Both the position numbers and the translations under genes were made by a program. Shown here one piece after another: positions 43,599 through 52,003 of a DNA stretch of 64,000 nt (within the stretch, counting starts at the first letter, position 1; every line of letters starts with the position of its first letter). This DNA is from Devosia sp. (GTDB taxonomy: Bacteria; Pseudomonadota; Alphaproteobacteria; Rhizobiales; Devosiaceae): the NCBI RefSeq assembly GCF_017744655.1, contig NZ_JAGIAW010000014.1, positions 353,722-417,721 of the forward strand, in the 5' to 3' direction. The notes under the pieces are model-generated. The model saw only the letters and a list, made by a program, of their open reading frames with translations, was not told the DNA's origin and made no database searches.

Positions 43599-44315
43599 CT
43601 ACTCGATAGACGCTGCTATGGGGGTTGCGTGGAAAAGATCTGTTTGGGCGAAAATCTGTGAGGGTGGCGGCATTTCAAACCGCCAGAAATTGCCTGTCGG
43701 GGCGACCCAGAGGGCCGCGCGGACGTTGGTGGGGGAAAGGTCCTGCAGATAGGCCAGCCGGCTGAGCAAGGCCTCGTCCGACCGACCGGCAGCAATGGCC
43801 TTGGTCAGGAGGGATGCTTCGCCCGCAGCATCGCCCGAAAGACGGTAGAGCACGCGCAAGCGCGCGAAATCGGCGTCGCTGGGACTGGCATCATAGATCT
43901 GGCGCAGGGTCGTCGCCTCGCCGCGCATGTCGCCAAGTTGCCGGTAAAGATCAGCGAGCTGGCGCAGCGCTTCGGTATTGTCGACCTGCAATGCCGGCTG
44001 CTGCGCGATCAACATGGCCGCATTGTCGGGCTCGCGGGCCAGCATATAGAGCTTGAAGAGCATATAGCCCTCATAGCCATTGAGGGGCCGCTCATCTTCG
44101 ACCGCAACAAGGGTATTGATCGCGTCGGCATACCGGCCTTCTGCCAAGAGGCCCTCGGCCTTTTCTTCGGTTCCAGGCAGCAGGGCCAGCGTACCGGCAA
44201 GGCTTACGACGGCGAGAAGCATGATCGCCAGCAAGGTTCTGTCCGGCCGTGTCGGCGTCGCCGGCGCGCCACGATAAAGCTGCTTGGGATCCTGAAATTT
44301 AGCGGGACCGGACAT
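43599..44315 (-). CDS. Membrane-anchored TPR protein of the Pel-type locus (PelB-like N-terminal part?)
   Basis: 238 residues: short cytoplasmic N-terminus, one transmembrane helix (27-46), then helical repeats of tetratricopeptide type (about 50-200, e.g. AEGLLAEGRYADAINTLVAVE, LADLYRQLGDMRGEATTLRQIY). Overlaps the end of the GH114 gene by 17 bases and sits 8 bases from the deacetylase gene. PelB of pseudomonads has an inner-membrane helix followed by TPRs and an outer-membrane barrel; here only the first parts are present. It could scaffold hydrolase and synthase in the periplasm. The PelB relation is inference. Confidence 0.7.
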   Translation of the reverse strand: MSGPAKFQDPKQLYRGAPATPTRPDRTLLAIMLLAVVSLAGTLALLPGTEEKAEGLLAEGRYADAINTLVAVEDERPLNGYEGYMLFKLYMLAREPDNAAMLIAQQPALQVDNTEALRQLADLYRQLGDMRGEATTLRQIYDASPSDADFARLRVLYRLSGDAAGEASLLTKAIAAGRSDEALLSRLAYLQDLSPTNVRAALWVAPTGNFWRFEMPPPSQIFAQTDLFHATPIAASIE

Positions 44316-45255
44316 CGTCGAGCTCCCTCGTACCTATGAAGAGCGGAACGCCCAGCGCATGGGCATTCTTGTGCGCCAAGGCCATGGATTCGGCTGTGTC
44401 GAGATATTCGATGAGAAAGACAGGTTTGCCCGAGGCGAGGAACCGCTGCAGCGGCGTCAGACTGGCGCGCAACTCGCCTTTGGAATTGAGCGTGCCATCA
44501 CCATCGAGGCCGAAGAACAGATCTTCCTTGCCCACCCCATCGATGACCGCTGCATATTCGGGATAGTTCAGCAATTCCTCGGCATTCTGGCCGACAATGA
44601 TGAAACCCGGCTCCGCGCTTCGCGCATAGGCGGCAATGTCGGAGACGAACTCGACCATCAACTGCATGCGGCTGGCGCGCGACACCGCCGGATCGGAAAC
44701 ATCGAAGGCGTCGATGCGATCGAGATAGACCCCATCGAAACCGGCAGCGATAATGCTATCGAGATAGGCCTGCTGCCCGCCAAAGATGACGCTCTGCCAG
44801 GCCGGGTCCCAATACCGCACGGCATAATTTCCCGGCCAGTCCGGGTTCTCCTTGCCGAGCCAGCCAGGCGGCGAAGCCTGCCAGCTCCGGTTCCAATAGA
44901 AGCGATAGTCTTCCGCCTCCCCGATGCTGAGATAGGCCAGCACGATGCGCGAACCGCCATCGGGCTTGCGCTTCATGCTCATCACGTCAGATCTGCTGAA
45001 GGCCCGCTCCGCCGACCCATCGCGCGCATAGTCAATGACCATGAGATCATAGGGCGAATCCGCGACGAGATCGGGATCCACCATCTGCAACTGATATCCC
45101 CAGCTGCGGGCCTCGGCGAGGTTGGGGCGCGCCGGCGTGCCCAGGGTCGGGCTCGCCGCCACGGCCAGCGCCAGATGCATCATAACCGATGCGCCAAGCA
45201 CCGGCACTGAATGCAGTCTTCCCGATCTGGAACTGAGAATTTCGCTGATACCCAT
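44299..45255 (-). CDS. GH114/PelA-type endo-polygalactosaminidase domain protein
   Basis: 318 residues with a hydrophobic N-terminal export segment (about 17-40). Characteristic motifs are SWGYQLQ (51-57), LMVIDYARDG (71-80, candidate Asp75), LSIGEAEDYRFYW (109-121) and GVYLDRIDAFD (175-185), all typical of the family-114/TM1410-like barrel that forms the hydrolase part of PelA, which cleaves the GalNAc/GalN polymer. In Pseudomonas this domain is fused to the deacetylase; here it is separate. First gene of the minus-strand pel arm. Confidence 0.85.
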   Translation of the reverse strand: MGISEILSSRSGRLHSVPVLGASVMMHLALAVAASPTLGTPARPNLAEARSWGYQLQMVDPDLVADSPYDLMVIDYARDGSAERAFSRSDVMSMKRKPDGGSRIVLAYLSIGEAEDYRFYWNRSWQASPPGWLGKENPDWPGNYAVRYWDPAWQSVIFGGQQAYLDSIIAAGFDGVYLDRIDAFDVSDPAVSRASRMQLMVEFVSDIAAYARSAEPGFIIVGQNAEELLNYPEYAAVIDGVGKEDLFFGLDGDGTLNSKGELRASLTPLQRFLASGKPVFLIEYLDTAESMALAHKNAHALGVPLFIGTRELDDVRSR

Positions 45256-45418
45256 CTTGTCCGCCGAACCCTGCGCAAGTCACTCCTGCGCCGGTCCCAC
45301 AGATAGGACAGGGCCTCCAATGCGGCATTGACGGTCATCAATGCGGCCCGTCCCGCCCCCTCATAGCCTCACCTCAAACGACCTGCCGTATCAGGGCCGT
45401 CATTTTGGGAGTGCTGTC
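45256..45418. promoter_or_regulatory. Divergent promoter of the two pel arms with CAATGCGGC direct repeat
   Basis: 163 bases between divergent operons. CAATGCGGC occurs at 45318-45326 and again at 45339-45347, 21 bases apart (two helical turns), and GCATTG/CAATGC form an inverted repeat between them (45325-45344). A regulator, for example the nearby NarL-type response regulator, could bind here; not proven. Confidence 0.45.
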
Positions 45419-46114
45419 ATGAACGAGCATATCAGTGCAAAGACCTTGGTCCCCGATCCCGCCGTTCATGGCACCGGCAGCACCGTCGCCATCAGAACCC
45501 TGCAGATCGCTGCGATCATCGGCGAAATCCTCCTGAGCGCCTACGCCCTCGGCGGCAATGGCTGGGGCACGGTGGCCCTTGGACATCTGGGCATCGTCGC
45601 TGCCCTCGTCTTCGTGATCATCGGCCTTGAACGTGCCAGGATCGACACCGGCTCGCTCCAGACCTTCACTCTCCTCACCTTTGCCGGCGGCCCCATAGGC
45701 GCCGCAGCGGCCCTGCTTGGCGACCAGCACTTCTGGAGCCCCAAGGCCGATGCGCTGGACAAGTGGTACAACACCATCGCCCCCATCGAAGAGCCTGCCG
45801 TCACCCTCGTCGACATGATTATCGACGGACGTCTCGTCAGTCCCCAGACCCGCCTGCCACGCCCATATGATGCGCTTCTGAGCACGGGGACCATGCAGGA
45901 AAAGCAAGGACTCCTGGCCTATCTCGCCATCGAAGACGACGAAAAATTCGTCGAGGTTGCGCTGGCCCTGGCCCTGCGCAGCACCGATCAGCGCGTCCGC
46001 GTCCAGGCCGCCGCCGTCGCCGCCCATACCCGCGGCCGCAGCCGGCGCCGTCAATTATCGAACATGAGTCAAAACGTCATCAAGTCAGCCCTCGGTCGCC
46101 CCGCGGCGATCTGA
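45419..46114 (+). CDS. PelE-like inner-membrane protein
   Basis: 231 residues from ATG 45419 (GGGAG ten bases upstream; the longer open frame from 45341 is rejected). Three hydrophobic segments (24-44, 51-70, 80-101) precede a soluble helical region (115-200) with HEAT-like helices DDEKFVEVALALALRSTDQRVRVQAAAVAAH. PelE of Pseudomonas has two membrane helices and a soluble helical-repeat domain and works with PelD, F and G in the synthase complex. Position directly before pelF supports the call; sequence similarity to PelE is not strong enough by eye for certainty. Confidence 0.6.
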   Translation: MNEHISAKTLVPDPAVHGTGSTVAIRTLQIAAIIGEILLSAYALGGNGWGTVALGHLGIVAALVFVIIGLERARIDTGSLQTFTLLTFAGGPIGAAAALLGDQHFWSPKADALDKWYNTIAPIEEPAVTLVDMIIDGRLVSPQTRLPRPYDALLSTGTMQEKQGLLAYLAIEDDEKFVEVALALALRSTDQRVRVQAAAVAAHTRGRSRRRQLSNMSQNVIKSALGRPAAI

Positions 46115-46160
46115 ATACGGCGGCGCACACCGTCCTGCGAAATTTTGGGGAGTTTCAATT

Positions 46161-47681
46161 ATGTGGCGTGACGTGAACATGATGCCGGCCAATGCGCCGG
46201 AGCGCATCGCCGATGTCTGCCTGATTGCCGAGGGTTGCTACCCCTATGTCGCCGGTGGCGTCTCCACCTGGATCGACTGGCTGATCCGCTCGCATCCCGA
46301 ACTGACCTTCTCAGTGCTGGCGATCCTGCCGAGCGCCCCGACCAGCGAACCGCGTTACGCCAGGCCGGAAAATCTGCTTTCGATCGACCATGTCCGGCTC
46401 GATGACAACAATATGGGCACGACCCATGACTGGCCTGCCGCGACCCCCGAATATGCCGGCGAGCTCATCGGCCACCTCCTTACCGATGGGGACACGCGCC
46501 AGCTTAGCGAATTGATGAAACTCCTCGGCCCGCCGGGCAAACGCGTCTCGCTCGATACCCTGCTCAACTCCCCCGAGGCCTGGCAGACCATGTGCTACCA
46601 CTATGGCTCCATGGCCCATGCATCGTTCCTGGGCTATTTCTGGGCCTGGCGCACGCTGGTCGGCGGCCTCTTCCGGGTATTGACATGCCCCCTGCCCCAG
46701 GCCCGCATCTATCATGCCGTCTCTACCGGCTATGCCGGCCTCATCGGCGCCCGCGCCGCCATCGAAACCGGCCGCAAAACGCTCATCACCGAACACGGCA
46801 TCTATTCCAACGAACGCCGGATCGAAATCCTGATGGCGGACTGGATTTCCAACAGTATTGACAATGGCCTCGACCTTTCCGATGACCGCAAGGATATTCG
46901 CGAACTCTGGGCCCGCAGTTTCGAGAGCTTTGCCCGCGTCGCTTACAATTCGGCCACTGAGATCGTGGCGCTTTACGAGGCCAACCAGACCTTCCAGCTG
47001 GCGCTCGGCGCCGGCCCCGAAAAGCTCAGCGTCATCCCCAACGGCGTCGATTCCGAACGCTTCGGCAAGATCAAGCCGGTCTCGCATGATCGTCCCACCA
47101 TCGCCTTTATCGGCCGGGTGACGCCCATCAAGGACGTCCAGACCTTCATCGATGTCGCCGAACGGTTGCGCCGCGGCTTCCCCGACATTCAGGCCCTCAT
47201 CATCGGCCCCATGGATGAAGATCCCGAATATGCCCAGAGCTGCATCAGCGAGGTCAATCGGCGGCAATTGGCGGACACGGTGTCCTTCACCGGTCCGGTG
47301 AACGTGGTCGACTATCTCGGCCGCATCGACGTTCTGGTTCTCACCAGCATCAGCGAGGCCCTGCCCCTCGTCATCCTCGAAGCCGGAGCGGCGGGCGTTC
47401 CCTGCATCGCGACCGATGTCGGAGCGTGCCGCGAAATCCTCGAAGGCAGGGCCCATGATGACGAGCCCATTGGCCCCGGCGGCATGGTGGCTCCGGTTGG
47501 CGCCAATGACGAAATCGCCACGGCCATTGGCCTCCTGCTGGCCGACCGCCAGCGCCTCCGCATCTATGGCGACAATCTACAACGCCGCGTGCGCAAACAC
47601 TATCGCGCCGAGGCCGTCGCCGAGGCCTATGGCGCACTCTATGGGCGCAATTTCGCGCCTCAACCCCAAATGGTGTCATGA
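46161..47681 (+). CDS. pelF: Pel polysaccharide glycosyltransferase
   Basis: Cytoplasmic GT4-family glycosyltransferase, 506 residues, the polymerising enzyme of Pel synthesis (UDP-GalNAc-dependent in P. aeruginosa). Hallmarks: CLIAEGCYPYVAGGVSTWIDWLI at the N-terminus, NGVDSERF and IAFIGRVTPIKDVQTFI at the donor domain, and SISEALPLVILEAGAAGVP near 400 with the E-x7-E pattern. ATG 46161 has GGGGAG upstream. Its stop overlaps the pelG start (ATGA), so synthase and transporter are coupled. Confidence 0.92.
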   Translation: MWRDVNMMPANAPERIADVCLIAEGCYPYVAGGVSTWIDWLIRSHPELTFSVLAILPSAPTSEPRYARPENLLSIDHVRLDDNNMGTTHDWPAATPEYAGELIGHLLTDGDTRQLSELMKLLGPPGKRVSLDTLLNSPEAWQTMCYHYGSMAHASFLGYFWAWRTLVGGLFRVLTCPLPQARIYHAVSTGYAGLIGARAAIETGRKTLITEHGIYSNERRIEILMADWISNSIDNGLDLSDDRKDIRELWARSFESFARVAYNSATEIVALYEANQTFQLALGAGPEKLSVIPNGVDSERFGKIKPVSHDRPTIAFIGRVTPIKDVQTFIDVAERLRRGFPDIQALIIGPMDEDPEYAQSCISEVNRRQLADTVSFTGPVNVVDYLGRIDVLVLTSISEALPLVILEAGAAGVPCIATDVGACREILEGRAHDDEPIGPGGMVAPVGANDEIATAIGLLLADRQRLRIYGDNLQRRVRKHYRAEAVAEAYGALYGRNFAPQPQMVS

Positions 47682-49075
47682 TGGCCGGGATCGGGTTTGC
47701 ACTGAAAAAGCTGAGCAGCCAGGACAACCTGGCCTCGCGTTCCCTGGCCGGCGGCCATGCGATCATGATCGCTTCGGGTCCCTGGATCGTCATCATGGTC
47801 GGCTTGGCCATGCTCCACATTCTCGGACGGCCTTTGCTCGATCCCATGGACCTCAAGGTATTCAGCATCCTGGTGATCTACAGCTTCGCCCTGTCCCTGG
47901 TGATCACCTCGCCCATCTCGCTCGATGCGACGTTGCGCGTCTCGCGCATTCTGTTCCAGCGCCGCTTCGAGGAGGTGCACGGCATCTATCTTGCCGCCGT
48001 CTTTATCACGACATTGCTCTCCCTGATCGGCGGCACGGTTGTCTTTTTCCTGCTCATCGGCCTGCCGCTCGGCCTGGGCCTGGCAGCGATCATCTGCGTG
48101 GTTCAGGTGTCCCATCTCTGGCTCGCCATGTCCTTCGTCGCCGCCATCAAGCAATATGGAACAGTCACCTCGGCCTTTGCGCTTGGCCTCAGCTGCTCCA
48201 TCATCTTCGGCACATCGGCGGCCGCACTGGGCAACGGCCCCGGCGGCATGCTCATTGGCTTCAGCATCGGGCTCTGCATTTCCTTCTGCATCCTCAATTT
48301 CCTCATTCTCAAGACCTTTCCCGGTCCCCTGACTGCCCTGCGCGACCTGCCCGCAAAGCTGCGCGAAATGCGTCCCGTATCGGCAACATTCATTGCGGCT
48401 GGCGTATGCAGTGCCCTCGCCGTTTGGATCGACAAGATCATCGTCTGGCAATCGAATGAGGGAACCGCCGTTGCCGATGGTCTCATCTATTCGGCCCGCT
48501 ACGACAGCCCCATGTTCATGGCCTATCTCTCCATCGTGCCGGTGATGTCGATCCTGGTGGTCTGGCTCGAAACGACCTTCTTCAACAATTACCGCCACTA
48601 TCGCGACATCGTGCATTCGGGCGGAACCCTGCGTCAGATCGACGAACAGCGCGCGAGCCTGGCGCAGAACGCCGTTGACACGGTCTTCTCCGCCTTCCTC
48701 ATCCAACTCACGATCAGCGTTTCCCTGGCGGTGATGGCGCCGCTCCTCGCCGATCTCCTCGGCCTGCCCTATGATGCCATTTCCGTCCTGCGTCTGGCGC
48801 TTGTAGGGGCCGCCTTCCACTTCCTGTTCCAGGCAAGCTGCGGGGTGATCCTCTTCGTCCAATACGGCAAGGCCTATCTCTGGCTGCAGGTCCTGTTCCT
48901 GGTCCTGAACGCAGCCGGCACGGCGATCATGCTGAGCAATCCGGACTATCTCGGGCTCGGCTATGTGCTGGCCTCGATTGCAAGCGGAACCCTGGCCTAT
49001 GCCGCCATGCGCCAGGCCTTGGGTACGCTCAATCGCCTGACCTTCGTCGTCAACAATCCAGCCATCTCCGGCTGA
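47678..49075 (+). CDS. pelG: Pel polysaccharide inner-membrane transporter (Wzx-like)
   Basis: 465 residues with about 12 hydrophobic segments. The start MMAGIGFALKKLSSQDNLASRSLAGGHAIMIASGPW is diagnostic of PelG (family members begin MAGIGFELRKL...), a MOP-superfamily protein thought to move the growing polymer across the inner membrane with PelD/E/F. Four-base overlap with pelF. Confidence 0.93.
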   Translation: MMAGIGFALKKLSSQDNLASRSLAGGHAIMIASGPWIVIMVGLAMLHILGRPLLDPMDLKVFSILVIYSFALSLVITSPISLDATLRVSRILFQRRFEEVHGIYLAAVFITTLLSLIGGTVVFFLLIGLPLGLGLAAIICVVQVSHLWLAMSFVAAIKQYGTVTSAFALGLSCSIIFGTSAAALGNGPGGMLIGFSIGLCISFCILNFLILKTFPGPLTALRDLPAKLREMRPVSATFIAAGVCSALAVWIDKIIVWQSNEGTAVADGLIYSARYDSPMFMAYLSIVPVMSILVVWLETTFFNNYRHYRDIVHSGGTLRQIDEQRASLAQNAVDTVFSAFLIQLTISVSLAVMAPLLADLLGLPYDAISVLRLALVGAAFHFLFQASCGVILFVQYGKAYLWLQVLFLVLNAAGTAIMLSNPDYLGLGYVLASIASGTLAYAAMRQALGTLNRLTFVVNNPAISG

Positions 49076-49106
49076 CCCCGGCACAATCAGATTTCACGAG
49101 GATTCC

Positions 49107-49727
49107 ATGAGCAGCGAAAATCCGGTTGTTTCCGGCAATTTCAGAGAGCCCGCGGTAACAGCGTTTTCGTCGTCTCGATCAAATGTGCTTGCCTTTGCCG
49201 AAGGTGTTCTGCTCCTCGGTGGCGTAGCCCTCATCCAGCATTCGGGGTTGATGTCCTTTGCCTCTTGGCCGGTGCATCCATACCTCTTCATCGCCGTTCT
49301 GCTCAGCGCGCAATATGGTGTCCTTGGCGGCGTCCTCGCCGCCATGGGCGCAACGGCAATCTCCTATTTCAACGGCCTGCCGGCGCGCCCCTTCGACATG
49401 TCCCATGCGGAATATTTTCGCCTGACCTGGGCTGATCCGCTTTCCTGGGTTATCGCCGCGCTCATGGTGGGTATCGTGACCTCCCATCGCAGCAGAATGC
49501 TAGAGGAACAGGGCGAGCAATTGCGCAAGGCACTGATGGCCGAGCGTCTGATCGCGGCCCAATATCAGGTGCTGGCCCAACGCACCCACAAGCTGGAGCG
49601 TAGTCTGGCCGGTCGTGCCGACTTGTCGGCCCCGGATAGCCCACTCCCCTTGGCTGACGCCGGCAAAGGTCGGAGCCGGACTTCACCGAGAACGAAGCAC
49701 AAGTCAGTTCCCTCGGTCGGCAGCTAG
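49107..49727 (+). CDS. pelD: Truncated PelD-like membrane protein lacking GAF/GGDEF domains
   Basis: 206 residues matching only the N-terminal part of PelD: four hydrophobic segments (28-45, 58-72, 73-90, 108-126; VHPYLFIAVLLSAQYGVLGGVLAA is the recognisable core) and the following coiled coil (130-170, QYQVLAQRTHKLERSLAGR). Full PelD (about 455 residues) continues with a GAF domain and a degenerate GGDEF domain that binds c-di-GMP and switches on synthesis. Here a polar tail of 36 residues follows and only 61 bases remain before the convergent regulator gene, so the missing part is not simply out of frame. Confidence 0.8.
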   Translation: MSSENPVVSGNFREPAVTAFSSSRSNVLAFAEGVLLLGGVALIQHSGLMSFASWPVHPYLFIAVLLSAQYGVLGGVLAAMGATAISYFNGLPARPFDMSHAEYFRLTWADPLSWVIAALMVGIVTSHRSRMLEEQGEQLRKALMAERLIAAQYQVLAQRTHKLERSLAGRADLSAPDSPLPLADAGKGRSRTSPRTKHKSVPSVGS

Positions 49728-49769
49728 GGCATAGGCTATCCCGCAGGCCGTCCCGGCAGCTATGCCCTA
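49725..49769. terminator. Hairpin between convergent pelD and response-regulator genes
   Basis: TAGGGCATAG (49725-49734, including the pelD stop codon) pairs perfectly with CTATGCCCTA (49760-49769). Located between convergent genes, it can act in both directions; no long T-run. Confidence 0.5.
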
Positions 49770-49788
49770 AACAACGGAAAGCCGTGGT

Positions 49789-50433
49789 CTAGCCTTCGAG
49801 CTCGGGCCACATCCGGCGGGCCGTGATACTGGCTTCCACCCTGTTGCGCACATGCAGCTTCGAAAACGTGTTGGAGAGGTGAAACTTCACCGTCCGCTCG
49901 GTAATATCGAGGCGGGCGCCGATCTCGCGATTGCTGAGACCTCGCGCCAGATATTGCAGCACCTGCGTTTCCTGCTTTGAGAGCTTTGCATCGCCCGCCG
50001 GCCCCGAGGCCGAAGGCTTGCCCTTCAGCATGCCCATCAGGCGGCCGAACATGTCATCGGGAATGACGCTCTCGCCATTGTTCACCTGCCGCACGATGCT
50101 GCGCATATCCGAGCCCGTCGTGCCCTTGAACACATAACCATGGACCCCCGCCTCGACGGCGCGCGCAATATCTTTGTCATCCTCTGAAGCGGTGACCACG
50201 ACGATCCGGGTCTCGGGATGAGCGCGCACAATATCGGGTATGCGCCCAAGACCATCATCGGACATCTGCGCATCCAGCAGCAGCACGTCCGGTCGCAGCG
50301 ATGCGACGAGTTCGACCGCTTCGGCGGCGCTGGCCCCCTCGCCGACAGCCGCGATATCGCCATCGACCGTCACGGCCTGGATCAATCCAGTGCGGAACAT
50401 CGGGTGGTCGTCAACGACCACGATCCTGATCAT
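49789..50433 (-). CDS. NarL/FixJ-family response regulator
   Basis: 214 residues. Receiver domain with acidic pocket Asp8/Asp9, phosphoacceptor Asp54 (LLLDAQMSDDG), Thr81 and Lys103; C-terminal LuxR-type helix-turn-helix (about 148-208, LSKQETQVLQYLARGLSNREIGARLDITERTVKFHLSNTFSKL). Follows the kinase gene by 24 bases and is the obvious output of that kinase. Adjacent to the pel genes and the secreted peroxidase, either of which it may control. Confidence 0.93.
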   Translation of the reverse strand: MIRIVVVDDHPMFRTGLIQAVTVDGDIAAVGEGASAAEAVELVASLRPDVLLLDAQMSDDGLGRIPDIVRAHPETRIVVVTASEDDKDIARAVEAGVHGYVFKGTTGSDMRSIVRQVNNGESVIPDDMFGRLMGMLKGKPSASGPAGDAKLSKQETQVLQYLARGLSNREIGARLDITERTVKFHLSNTFSKLHVRNRVEASITARRMWPELEG

Positions 50434-50457
50434 TTTAGGAACGATCGTTGCCGGAGG

Positions 50458-51864
50458 CTAGACATTGCGCACCCACATTTCGAGCCGTGTCTGGCCATCC
50501 TTTTGCACAAAGGCCAGATTGCCGCCGATGCTCTGGACGCGCGCGCGCAAACCGTAGAGCCCGATTCCCCTGTGTTCGGCATGCCCCGCATAGTCCGTCA
50601 GGTTCTTGTTGGTTATCGACAACTTCAGCACCCCTCCCTGCATTGTCGCAGTCAGCGTCTGCTCCTCCGGCAGCCCATGGTGGAACGCGTTATTCAGACC
50701 CTCTTGGATGAATCGATAGACACAAACGCATAATTCGGGAGCAGCATGAACCGGTTCGATGCGACTGTCCACGGCGATGTCGATGCCGGTGCGCCGCGTA
50801 TGCTGCTGCACGGCGCGATCGATAACCTGAGCTAGATCGAGGTCCTCGATATCGGGCAGGACCAGCGCCAGGGCGATGGCGCGAATTTCCGACAACGCGC
50901 CCCCCAAAGTGGTCTCTATCTCGGCAACGACCACCTCCCGGTCGCTCTTCTTTGCCAGCCGCCTTATCTGATCGAGCCGCAGCACGGCAAAGCCGATCGT
51001 CTGCGCCGGCCCGTCATGCAGGTCCGTGCCGATGGTGCGCAAATGTTTGTCGGTAAACTCGGTCACGCTCAGCGAAGCGCGCTGCGCCACCGCCTTGAGT
51101 TCGCGGTGCCGCACCGCGCGCTGATGGGATTGCGCCAGTCGCCGCGTCAGAATGCGGCCCTGCCGCTCGATCTTGCGGCTGCCCTCGAGCACGATGCCAA
51201 AGAGTGCGGCCATGACGATGATGCCGATAGTGGCCGCGGTGGCCCAACTCGACAGTGTCAGTGACCAGAGATCCTTTTCGAGCGATGTGGTGACTTCCCT
51301 GAGTTGGGCCACCGCAGCGATGTCACCGGTCTCGCGATGAATCAGCGGAAAATAGATCTCGATGAAATCGGTGTCGAACCCGTGCTCGGCGTAATCCTGC
51401 GAGCCGACATCGGTGAAATCGACGCCAATCTCTCCTTCGAAGGCGCGCTGCACCCTGAAGGGCATCTCCAGTTGCCGCGCCTCGAGCTGCGGGCTGTTGG
51501 AATAAAGGATGGTGCCATCCGGCCGCCAGAGATCGAGATACGGGAATTCGGCGAGGAGGGTTTCACCCTCCATCATCGCGTCCAGCGCCTGCCGGTCACT
51601 GTCCATGAGGCTCCCGTCCGGCGCCAGCTGCTGGACATGCGGGGCAAGCATCCCCTCGACGAGCGCCGGCACCACTGTGCCGCGTCGCGCGAGCGTGATT
51701 TCAGTCATGGCGCTGGTGATCAGCACGCCGCAGAGGAGCATGGCGGCCACGGTGACGACACTGCCATAGAGGGCAAAACGGTTGGCAAGCGGTAGCCGGC
51801 CCCATCGCTTGCGCAACCGCCTGAACACGCCTCGCCGGTCGGTCAAATCTTGCTCCGCACGCAA
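50458..51864 (-). CDS. NarL/DegS-type sensor histidine kinase
   Basis: 468 residues. Transmembrane helices at 29-52 and 206-226 flank a periplasmic sensor region (53-205, cache-like, LWRPDGTILYSNSP). HisKA_3-type dimerisation domain with phospho-His283 in GTDLHDGPAQ, then an HATPase domain with N-box IQEGLNNAFHHG and a short G-box GIGLYGLRARVQSIGG. The open frame begins at a TTG (51864) with GGGGAA upstream; no ATG is suitable. An FNR-type box lies 84 bases upstream. Signals: unknown extracellular compound. Confidence 0.88.
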   Translation of the reverse strand: MRAEQDLTDRRGVFRRLRKRWGRLPLANRFALYGSVVTVAAMLLCGVLITSAMTEITLARRGTVVPALVEGMLAPHVQQLAPDGSLMDSDRQALDAMMEGETLLAEFPYLDLWRPDGTILYSNSPQLEARQLEMPFRVQRAFEGEIGVDFTDVGSQDYAEHGFDTDFIEIYFPLIHRETGDIAAVAQLREVTTSLEKDLWSLTLSSWATAATIGIIVMAALFGIVLEGSRKIERQGRILTRRLAQSHQRAVRHRELKAVAQRASLSVTEFTDKHLRTIGTDLHDGPAQTIGFAVLRLDQIRRLAKKSDREVVVAEIETTLGGALSEIRAIALALVLPDIEDLDLAQVIDRAVQQHTRRTGIDIAVDSRIEPVHAAPELCVCVYRFIQEGLNNAFHHGLPEEQTLTATMQGGVLKLSITNKNLTDYAGHAEHRGIGLYGLRARVQSIGGNLAFVQKDGQTRLEMWVRNV

Positions 51865-51946
51865 CGCCGTTCCCCAACCAAGTCGATAATATACCTACAG
51901 TATTCCCCCGACCAGTCCTCCCCCCAAACAGGGGATGGGAGCCAGA

Positions 51947-51962
51947 TTTGATCGAGATCAAA
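51947..51962. promoter_or_regulatory. FNR/FixK/Anr-type box
   Basis: TTTGATCGAGATCAAA: exact match to TTGAT-N4-ATCAA with one extra symmetrical pair on each side. Centred about 90 bases upstream of the kinase start and about 284 upstream of the peroxidase start, so it more likely controls the kinase-regulator operon. Confidence 0.75.
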
Positions 51963-52003
51963 ATAAATTGGCGACGGTCCAGCAGGATAAGAAGCAATAC
52001 TGA

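Noticed and set aside
47660..49084. 474-codon antisense frame over pelG
   Set aside because: Highly charged low-complexity product, no motif, fully overlapped by pelG with a recognisable family start.
49728..49788. Frameshifted remainder of PelD (GAF/GGDEF)
   Set aside because: Only 61 bases lie before the convergent response regulator, far too little for the missing domains.
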